A stretch of DNA of 64,000 nt, from contig CAIIXF020000010.1 in assembly GCA_903813345.2 (NCBI GenBank), forward strand, positions 2,781,169 to 2,845,168. The letters run 5' to 3'. The notes beneath the pieces are model-generated. The model was not told the origin of the DNA. It saw only the letters and a list, made by a program, of their open reading frames with translations, and ran no database searches. The stretch comes from Owenia fusiformis (Eukaryota > Annelida > Polychaeta > Sabellida > Oweniidae). The position numbers were made by a program, and so were the translations under genes. Below are positions 55,012 through 64,000 of the stretch, piece after piece; within the stretch, counting starts at the first letter, position 1, and the number at the start of each line of letters is the position of its first letter.

Positions 55012-57402
55012 CACGGCGTATAACCCAAACGCTCCTACATGCACGACGGAGCGTTTCATTTACGCGGAAACGCTCCGGAGCGAAATAAAATGGCGGCTAA
55101 TGAAGATTCCTCTATGACCGTAAGTATTGTTTCTCTCGTTTCTCTTACATAGTAGCCCGGACAGAATTGTTCAATGGTCACTTTTTCTTTAATAACTTTT
55201 TTAATTTCCAGTATTATCAAAATCTGATTACATATTTGAAAACTAGAGTAAAATTCTGACATACAAAATAAATATTTAAGGAACACTTCTTAATTTATTG
55301 ATATTATAGGCGCTCAAAGTATGAGTGACGCAAATACATAATCCACCATTTTGTCTCATATTTGTTAAAAATGGCGGCATATTTAGTGGTTTGAATGATC
55401 AGTTGAAAGTTAATATTTAAGAAATGGCATAGGCCTATGAAATCAGGTAGACTGCTGCTTTGGTATGAGGTAATGACTGCATTTATAACATTTTGTTCTA
55501 TTTTGACTTGTATGTATACAAGTACTAAAAAAGGTTTGTACATTGTATGTACAGTATATTGGCAAGGTCGCAGGACTTAAAGTTTTTTGGCCATTCCATT
55601 GTTACTCGTATCGGATTAGCAACCCTAGATCGTTTAACCTTTGCAACTATATGGTCATACTGCCACAGTTTGTAATGTCTTTCCCAGTCACACACCTCTA
55701 ACCCATCCTTGGCATGCATGTGAATTGTTCTTGAGCTTTTCAATGGCCTCTGAGATGACTGTTTGGAGCTCTTGAAAAGATAGAGGACATACTCTCGCCA
55801 CACCCCGCACATTGGAGCGCCACTTCTTCACATCCTCTTGAACACAACCCCGAACATTTCAATAGAGTTGATTTCATATACCCTTTGAGGGAGTTGACTT
55901 CTTGTATTTGATGATTGGTCAGTTGCTGCATTACATCAGGATTGTAATGGTGGCAGCATGGTCCTATAGTCCTGTGACAATCTTTAAATATTACCTTTCA
56001 ACTGATCATTCAAATTCACAAAATATGCCGCCATTTTGAACAAATATGAGGCAAAATGATGAATTATGTATTTGCGTCACTCATACTATGAACACCTATA
56101 ATATCAATAAATTGAGAGATGTTCCTTAAATATGTTTTTTGTATGTCAGAATTTTACTCTAGTTTTCAAATATGTAATCAGATTTTGATAATACTGAAAA
56201 TTAAAAAAGTTATTAAAGAAAAGGTGACCATTGAACAATTCTGTCCGGGCTACTATCATATGTTATGGTGAAATATTATGTACCATTCGATGAACAATAC
56301 CGTGAGCAAAGATCTTATTTATTCAACTTCTGGTGGTAAACTGTTATTTGCTTGATCAAAGCTCCGTAGTGTAGATCGAACGAATCTGAAGATGACGATT
56401 TGACCACAAATTACGAATTAAACTAGTATTTCTATGAAAACGTTAATATTTCTCTGAAAGTAGTAGATCACAAACTCGTATATTCTCATTTCTTAAAATC
56501 CCAGTCCAAATCCATTACTTGTTCTCAAGAAATCGCTTGTTTTCCTCGAAACGCTCCGTCGATTTAGAACACAATTTTAGAAACGCTCTTACCATTTTGT
56601 TTTGATATCATTTTCAGATTATTAGAGAATAGTTCCGAATCGAATCTATCTCTCAAAAACGTGTTGTACTTGTTAGGCAAATTGAAACATCTGAACCTGG
56701 TGGTGCTAAACGTGCAACTAGCTGATTTAAGCCTACATTAGATGATGTCATGCCTACATGTGTGCTAGATCATAAAACTATAGAAAAAAACGAAAATTAA
56801 TATGTGAATGAACCTTTCTTCTTTTGATGCCAAGGGGTATAATAGATCTTAATTTCTTTCTCTTCCTAAAAAGGAAAGTCAAGCTATATATTTCCTAAAC
56901 TGATCTAGACTACCGGAGCGTTTCCAGTTCACTGTGTTAACCAGATCGGAGCGTTTCTTGAATATGAGAATGTCATCATTTTTAAGACTGGATTTTTTTT
57001 CACTATTACGATAATGTATGGTGCGTTGAAGCATTGGAATTTGACTAAAATATACGTTGGTGCTCTAATCTTGGCTCAACTAATCACATGTAACGACAAA
57101 ATGGGATTTGACCGGTAGAATGACAAATACGTTTTTGGATTTTGATAACTATACTGCTTCGTACACCTCTTCCTAATTGCTTCAAACGTCAACAGCCAGC
57201 CAAGTACAACATGAATATCACACCCATCGAATGGTATACTCGAAATATGTAACTCATACCTCTTATTCCCATTATTGGGGAAATCGTCAGACGGCTCATC
57301 ATTCCCGCCAGCAAGTTTTCATACTCCGGAGCGTTTCTTTGTTTAATTTCAATAATGAAACGCTCCGTCGTGCATGTAGGAGCGTTTGGGTTATACACCG
57401 TG
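55012..57402. mobile_element. TIR element, 2.4 kb, TSD ATATA, with nested element
   Basis: Inverted termini of about 50 bp (CACGGCGTATAACCCAAACG, then CTCCTACATGCACGACGGAG) flanked by ATATA at 55007-55011 and 57403-57407. GGAGCGTTTC repeats recur inside (about 56560, 56920, 57335). No transposase. It contains a second element at 55152-56253. Confidence 0.7.
55152..56253. mobile_element. TA-flanked palindromic element nested in the 2.4-kb element
   Basis: Termini GTAGCCCGGACAGAATTGTT and complement, flanked by TA (55150-55151, 56254-56255). Arms of about 260 bp are inverted copies. The central 580 bp includes a minus-strand ORF of 95 residues (55812-55525) that I do not recognise. TA target and TIR suggest a Tc1/mariner-type non-autonomous element. 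Confidence 0.65.
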
Positions 57403-57407
57403 ATATA

Positions 57408-58737
57408 TGCATCTAATCATTCCATTCTCAACTAAGACCAAGATCATGTTCAGATTCCATAATATTGACAGAATTTGACTTCATGTTTGGCTCAGCTAAA
57501 ATCAAGGTGTTGATGGAGTTTACATAACCTTATATGAGTATTTAATTGTGAAAAGTAAAGAGGTGATATTCTGCCCACACACTGATTACATATGGGTAAC
57601 AAGGTATATGAACTTTAAGAATTAAATATTAGCCTACCTTTTTCTTGACAGTTTTTGTCTTATTTTGACATCCATTAGTCTGTTAAGGAAATGTTGACAA
57701 AAGTTTCTTGTTTCCTTGATCCTCAACATCTGGTAAGGTGTTGGAAAATACTTGTTAACTTAGCATGGTAGTAATTCCTGAAATGGTAAAATAATCAAAA
57801 GCATGCAGCAAACAATGTTGTATCAAAATGACTCCTTATAAAGTTAAACTCACCCAAAACTGAACGAGTCCAAGGTTTTAATACCACAAATAATTCCTGG
57901 AAATTTCAAAGCAATCAAATGAGCATTCTATCTTCAAATGCACAGACAAGAATAGTTAGACAATGATACCCTCCCACAAAAGCGGACAACAAAAGGTACA
58001 ATAAAAAAAGGTAAAGTATGACTAAATTATTTTTGAAATCAAGCGAATACAATCGACAACAATGCGATTGTGAGTTAAATCAGTGCATGTATTGATTATG
58101 ATTATTTTAATATTGAAACATCATCCAGATGCCACAATATGTGCAACTGAATATGCCCTGACATATAGTTTTTCAACAGTTAACATTTGATCATATTCAA
58201 GAACACACCTCAATGTATGCTTCCATGTTTTACTGCAAGCCTCTTTTGGACTTTTGGACCCTTCTTCACTCCTAGTCTCCATGGCAACTCATGAGAAACA
58301 TTTGATAAACCTGTAAAAACAAAAAACGTGGTAAAATGTTAAAAATATGTCCATGAGCATTGGAGCCACTGGCTAACTTGAGGGGCTGGTCCATTTGAAA
58401 TGAATTCATTTAAAATGAGGGTTTACCAAGTTCTTTCACATCCAAAGAAAGTGGCCTTGATATATTGGCATAGGCAACTTTCATAATCTTTAATATAAAA
58501 TAAGACTTGATATTCGTTATTTGGTCCAAATAGATTTTCAATGGTGTGCCTTAATGGTAAGTCACTCTGGATCATGAAAAGAGAAGTGTTGTCTTGGTCC
58601 ACGTGTTGGACATGCTTCATTTTGTCCCAAGATCTCTACATTCTCAATGGAGTTCACTGAATATAAACCTTGACAGAATGGTCAGAGTTTCCCACTTTCT
58701 CATATGTGAATGGTGGTGCAAGAAACATTACCTCGCA
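57408..58737. other. Intergenic, no gene seen
   Basis: AT-rich, no recognisable repeat or gene. Confidence 0.45.
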
Positions 58738-60243
58738 ACAATTGGAGATAAAAGAAGGCAACAGCCAGTTTGCGTTCTATACGACTATTGCAGATAAAAG
58801 GAGGCAAAAGCCAGTTTGCTTTCTATAGAACTATTGCAGATAAAAGAAGACAACAGCCAGTTTGCATTCTATAGAACTATTGCATATAAAAGGAGGCACC
58901 AGCAAGTTTGCGTTCTATAGGACTATTGCAGATAAAAGAAGGCAAAAGCCAGTTTCCTTTCTATAGGACTATTGGAGATAAAAGAAGGCAACAGCCAGTT
59001 TGCGTTCTATAGGACTATTGCAGATAAAAGGAGGCACCAGCCAGTTTGAATTCTATAGGACTATTGCAGATAAAAGAAGGCAACAGCCAGTTTGCATTCT
59101 ATAGAACTATTGCAGATAAAGGACTATTGCAGATAAAAGAAGGCAACAGTCAGTTTGCTTTCTATAGGACTATTGCAGATAAAAGGAGGCACCAGCCAGT
59201 TTGTGTTCTATAGGACTATTGCAGATAAAAGGAGGCACCAGCCAGTTTGCATTCTATAGGACTATTGCAGATAAAAGAAGGCAAAAGCCAGTTTTCATTC
59301 TGTAGGACTATTGCAGATAAAAGAAGGCAACAGCCAGTTTGCGTTCTATAGGACTATTGCAGATAAAAGGAGGCACCAGCCAGTTTGTGTTCTATAGGAC
59401 TATTGCAGATAAAAGGAGGCACCAGCCAGTTTGCATTCTATAGGACTATTGCAGATAAAAGAAGGCAAAAGCCAGTTTGCTTTCTATAGGACTATTGGAG
59501 ATAAAAGAAGGCAACAGCCAGTTTGCGTTCTATAGGACTATTGAAGATAAAAGAAGGCAACAGCCAATTTGCATTCTGTAGGACTATTGCAGATAAAAGG
59601 AGGCACCAGCCAGTTTGTGTTCTATAGGACTATTGCAGATAAAAGAAGGCAACAGCCAGTCTGTGTTCTATAGGACTATTGCAGGTAAAAGAAGGCAACA
59701 GCCAGTTTGCATTCTGTAGGACTATTGCAGATAAAAGGAGGCAGCAGCCAGTTTGTGTTCTATAGGACTATTACAGATAAAAGAAGGCAACAGCCAGTTT
59801 GTGTTCTATAGGACTATTGCAGATAAAAGAAGGCAACAGCCAGTTTGTGTTCTATAGGACTATTGCAGATAAAAGAAGGCAACAGCCAATTTGCATTCTA
59901 TAGGAATATTGGAGATAAAAGAAGGCAACAGCCAGTCTGTGTTCTATAGGACTATTGCAGATAAAAGAAGGCACCAGCCAGTTTGTGTTCTATAGGACTA
60001 TTGCAGATAAAATAAGGCAACAGCAAGTTTGCATTCTGTAGGACTATTGCAGATAAAAGGAGGCACCAGCCAGTTTGTGTTCTATAGGACTATTGCAGAT
60101 AAAAGAAGGCAACAGCCAGTTTGCATTCTGTAGGACTATTGCAGATAAAAGGAGGCAGCAGCCAGTTTGTGTTCTATAGGACTATTGCAGATAAAAGAAG
60201 GCAACGGCCAGTTTGCATTCTATAGGACTATTGCAGATAAAAG
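58738..60243 (+). repeat. 46-bp minisatellite, about 32 units
   Basis: Consensus GGACTATTGCAGATAAAAGR followed by AGGCAMCAGCCAGTTTGYRT and TCTATA, 46 bp, in about 32 head-to-tail copies. Two main variants (GAAGGCAACAG and GGAGGCACCAG) alternate. Multi-unit blocks recur, e.g. 59209-59292 with 59387-59470. A partial 18-bp duplication at about 59105-59135 marks slippage. Period is not a multiple of three; non-coding. Confidence 0.95.
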
Positions 60244-61776
60244 AGAGAGAGAGCATGCGCAAAGTGCAAGACGGAAAAATTGAGCTCCGAAAAATAACTT
60301 TATTTTTAAACAGGATCTTAAGAGGTTCTGGACAAATCATTTGATTCTGGACTTGTCATATTTTATTTTCAACGAAATCACATCCAAGGGTTGAATTTTT
60401 ATTAGCTATTTAGAGAGTGAGTCCTGCCTAGTATTAATTTCAATAAAAAAGTTAAAATAGAACCCTATTTGAGAGTGCGTTTTTAATGAAATATTATCCA
60501 GCAAGTATTTAAATGAAACGGTCTTATTTAAATACAAATCATAACATGATATTTTTATTTTTCATGAAACATTTTTCAATGAAATTCAATTGAAGGGTCA
60601 AGATAAAACGAGCTAATTTAGGTGAAAACCCTTACATGATGATGTGTTTTCATAACTTCTTTCATAAAATTCCATCAAGGGGTGAAGATAAAATGATCGA
60701 ATTTAAGTGATTTAAAGGACAACTGAAATAGCTTTTCTCAACTTGCAGCTATAAAAATGCGGGTTTTTCCATTGTAAGCCCACCGTAGAGTTCTTGCGAT
60801 AGCCATTATAAAATAAATGTTAGATGACTGCTAACGGTCATAGATAACGAAATAAAACAAACTGATAAATCAAATTGGCCCCCACGTGATTAGTAACGTC
60901 ATATACAAAATATAGCTTTGGTTTATTGGTTCCATAGTAATCACAGCGTCACGGCAACCATAGGATTGTTGTGTAAACAAATAACAAAACATTTTGGCAT
61001 TATGACGTCATGATCTAATGGACCAAAACGGGCCACGTGGGGACCAGTGAGATATCACGTGGGGGCCAATAACGTCACAACCAATTCGAATATTGCTTAT
61101 TAAGCAGCTATAACGATCGTTGGAGGGAAATAGTTTTCACACTACTGATGAGAAAACATGTCCAAATACGTCTATCAAAAAGTTATATTGATTCCTTAAG
61201 GTTAAAAATACCATTTCATATCTGCTTTAAGGATCACGAGAATATGTTTTCTTTGATATTTTCTATGAAATCCCATCCAATGGTCAAGGTAAAATTTTGA
61301 TTTTGATTTTGATTTGGTCACGTGTTCGAAAGATCCATATAAGGCCCATAGAACCATATAGGAACGTCATTTTGAATGTCACGTGATAGATCCATATAAG
61401 GCTTTTAGAACCATTTATGGAAAGATGAGGGGAAGCCCCTGACACCTGTTTCACGATTTTTATGCACTTCATTATTGTACCGAAGTTTGCCGATTCGATT
61501 CGTCGTATTTCGGAATCCTGGTGACAATTTTATACTCCATTGGAGTATTTTTGACCTACTTCTTATGACGGAAATTCCCGAACCTTGTTCGGATTAATCC
61601 GGATTTTCTGACCTACCTTATCTACCGAGATTTCACGAGTTAACATTCGTCTCATTCCGGAATCCTGGTGACAATTTTATACTCCATTGGAGTATTTTTG
61701 ATCTACTTTTTCTGGATTTTGCCCTACTTATTATATCTTGACAACAAGCAAATCAAAAAGTTCGACATGAACGGGT

Positions 61777-61842
61777 CTCGATCAACTAACCTAGACTATG
61801 GAAGCCAGGCACGCTAACCATTAGACCAACGAGCTACCGATA
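61777..61842 (-). ncRNA. Degenerate tRNA-like sequence
   Basis: Minus strand has a perfect A box (TGGTCTAATGG within AGCTCGTTGGTCTAATGGTT) and a B box broken by an insertion (GTTGATCGAGACCC). Likely tRNA pseudogene or SINE head. Confidence 0.45.
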
Positions 61843-61929
61843 TGAAAGAACAAAAGTATTATATATTTATACCGAGCGTCAATTCAAAATGATCCTCACT
61901 TTTGTCTCCACTTAAATACGACTCGTCAG

Positions 61930-62010
61930 TTGTATCCAGAATAGTAGAACGCCTATGGCGCTAGTGAATAACCAAGTCCCAGGTGAGTGGTTCGTATCCC
62001 TCCGTGATAT
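61930..62010 (+). ncRNA. Second tRNA-like sequence, opposite strand
   Basis: Good B box (GGTTCGTATCC at about 61989) with an A-box-like TATGGCGCTAGTG about 40 bases upstream. Structure not convincing beyond the promoter boxes. Confidence 0.3.
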
Positions 62011-62922
62011 ACTATTTTTGTTTTATTAAATACGACAGAAAGGAGCAAGGTGTACGTTGAAAACAAGACGTTAGTTTGACGTTATTTTTTCAACACTGAT
62101 ACAAATTTCCCTGACATTTCCCTGACATGTCTACCGTTTCAAAATTCCCGGTCATCTTTGGCCCTTTTGACCTAATTTTAAAATTACCTGACATTTCCAG
62201 CACTTGGAAAATCAAGTCAATTTCCCTGACATTTCCAGGTGTGTACGAACCCTGGAAATATCCCACTGGCTCGCCCTATGAATCGCTAGCACAGATTGGA
62301 TTGATTAGTGTTTCAAAATGGTGGACGAAGTGTTTGATTAGATAATTTACATATTAAGCTTCTTAAAGGGGAAACAAGGCCTGTACATAGAAAATTCGAA
62401 ATTTTTTACATTTTCTGAATTTTTAGGGCAACATTTGGCTTTAACATCTTTTTTTATACATTTTTTCTTAAAATGTATGGATAAACAATAAAATTTCAGC
62501 ATTAAGCAGTGCAAATTCAGTTCAAAGCTTCTATAAAGGGAGTCCAACTTATAGATTTTGAAAATCCGACTCGTTTAAAGAAGAATATCAGCAGCTTAAA
62601 TCACGCCTTGTGATCATACAAAATGGATGGAGGGGGGGGGGGGGGTAGGCGAATTCTGCAAGAAAACTCAACAAATTTGGAAGATTTATTTTTTTTCAAG
62701 ATAAAATTTACAACTGAATTGCCAAATGAATAGGCGCAGTGCATGGCAAAATATGTAAGGTCTTCTAGTATTTTTTGAACTGATACGCTTCTAAGATATG
62801 AGATCTATTATAAAAGGCGCATCATCATCATCATCATCAACGTGCAAAAGTCAATGTTTTTGCTATAAATCAGGCAACAATGGTCTACACGACCTGTAAT
62901 AAATAGGTATGAGGGGCGTTAT

Positions 62923-63718
62923 TAGAGAATTTTCGTTATAAGTTTTTTAAAAACTTATACGTATACTTATACTTATAAACCCAATAAACAAGGTGTTTCA
63001 TAATTTCCTAATTCGTCGGGAAATATCTCCTAGGACGGTAATAAAAGGGGCCAATGGCATACCATCCGTACCCCCTTGATGTAAAGCATGTTTAGTTGTG
63101 TCATATGTATTTTCTAGAATCAAATAGGCTGATATAGCATACGGGTTTTACAGATTTATCTACTCTCAAATATATTTTTTGTAGATGATCGTTTTGAATC
63201 ACCTTGTAGAAATAACGAAGGGAGAATTAGTTCAGCTAATGAATGAGTCGAGCTATTTGATTGGATACTATGCCTATTCAGCCGATTAATTTTAATAAGC
63301 CATTCTGGTCAGTAGGTCCACACATATACTATGCGGAGATCCAACTCTGTAAGTTTATAATCTGCGTATAAAGGCCCTTTTATACGTAAAAACTTAAAAA
63401 TTGACCTTATAATTTCATGAGAACTTTGAAATGATCGACTCGTTCGTGTAGTGATTCACTTTAAAGGGTCTTGTTTATCGTACACTACAAGGACCCGTCA
63501 ACTAGAATTTAGTTTATCGTGTTCATAATTGACACTAGCAAAGGACATTGTATTCGCAGTCCCTAGTTGATGATGAAGCTTGACTATATCGGGAATAGTT
63601 ATGCCCCACTTGGTACAGATTATGAAAATCAATTTGAATTGATTTTAGTTCGACAAGACCCTTTAAACTATAAGTATACGTATAAGTTTTTGAAACAACT
63701 TATAACGAAAATTCTCTA
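62923..63718. mobile_element. TIR element, 796 bp, TSD TTAT
   Basis: Inverted termini TAGAGAATTTTCGTTATAAG and complement, flanked by TTAT at 62919-62922 and 63719-63722. A subterminal inverted pair with CTTATACGTATAC follows. No transposase; the ORF at 63567-63830 runs out of the element and has no recognisable features. Confidence 0.65.
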
Positions 63719-63909
63719 TTATCACAACACTGACATTGCTCACTTTTTAAAGTTGTTTCAAAGCGTTATATGTAAATGGGCGTGTGGAAGGCCCGTGGGT
63801 GGCAATAAAATAACTCGAACTTCAAATTAAAATATATATAAAATAGTATATTTCAAACTTCAATGTTTAAAATACAATGCTCTGTAATGTACAACATGAA
63901 CTCTTACAG

Positions 63910-63951
63910 CAACTACTGACAAGCCAACACCCAATGCAAACTCAGCTACAT
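63910..63951 (+). CDS. Possible 42-nt phase-1 mini-exon at window edge
   Basis: CTCTTACAG|CA is a good acceptor and ACAT|GTGAGT a strong donor. The 42 bases between are open in phase 1-1, encoding a Thr/Pro/Asn-rich linker (TTDKPTPNANSAT), the same symmetry as all internal exons of the secreted-protein gene upstream. It may belong to a neighbouring gene of similar type. Too short to be sure. Confidence 0.3.
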
Positions 63952-64000
63952 GTGAGTGAGAAAGACCATATAGGGGAACAATAGATATATAAAACTGACA

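Larger units (their letters stand above)
60244..62918. other. Intergenic with small repeats and tRNA-like sequences
   Basis: A 17-bp inverted pair ATTGGCCCCCACGTGAT lies near 60875-60893 and 61052-61070. GTGACAATTTTATACTCCAT with GGAGTATTTTTGA occurs twice (about 61520 and 61668). (TTTTGA)n is near 61293, (ATC)n near 62820 and a G run near 62631-62646. No gene. Confidence 0.45.

Noticed and set aside
58738-60243. CRISPR-like array
   Set aside because: The 46-bp units are continuous tandem repeats with no unique spacers, in a eukaryotic genome; this is a minisatellite.

Overview
The window looks like a repeat-rich, AT-rich metazoan nuclear genome. It has GT-AG introns, a secreted multidomain protein gene spread over about 26 kb, tRNA-derived Pol III sequences, LINE, LTR, hAT-like, mariner and foldback elements, and minisatellites. 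The element types and the TSP1 plus ITIH-C-like protein fit a marine invertebrate (lophotrochozoan or similar), but the species cannot be fixed from the sequence alone.

Left part (1-24.6 kb): a chain of nested transposable elements. A palindromic foldback sequence is split by a hAT-like palindromic element (2674-17796, perfect 8-bp target duplication). That element contains a 5'-truncated LINE tail and a 13.7-kb Ty3/gypsy retrotransposon (3715-17413, TSD ATAC). The gypsy element is the centrepiece. It lies on the minus strand: PBS-like site next to the right LTR, polypurine tract next to the left LTR, integrase and an accessory ORF on the minus strand. Its gag-protease-RT-RNase H block is inverted to the plus strand. 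The two 2.93-kb LTRs are almost identical, so the insertion is young. A 129-bp inverted duplication and a duplicated LTR-end/PBS sequence mark the inversion junctions. The accessory ORF has zinc-finger patterns at its N-terminus and a repeated array of [S/T/C]QT motifs, an arrangement reminiscent of the dynein-light-chain-binding factor ASCIZ.

Middle part (24.6-54.7 kb): further MITEs, then one host gene on the plus strand (28455-54266). It is predicted from seven exons, all joined in phase 1, that read through as one 438-residue secreted protein: signal peptide, an unassigned domain, one thrombospondin type 1 repeat and an ITIH C-terminal-like region. Its 16.5-kb first intron holds a 145-bp-unit foldback structure (about 30.5-33.7 kb) and a 10.3-kb palindromic structure (34343-44651). 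The terminal tandem arrays of the latter look nearly identical, while its deeper arms are clearly diverged. Other introns hold a MITE with a second MITE inside it, a dead mariner, a palindromic MITE, a 21-bp tandem array and an antisense tRNA-like Pol III unit.

Right part (54.7-64 kb): a TIR element with a TA-flanked palindromic element inside it (55012-57402), a 46-bp minisatellite of about 32 units (58738-60243), tRNA-like sequences, a TIR element (62923-63718) and a possible 42-nt phase-1 mini-exon at the right edge. No other host gene is supported.
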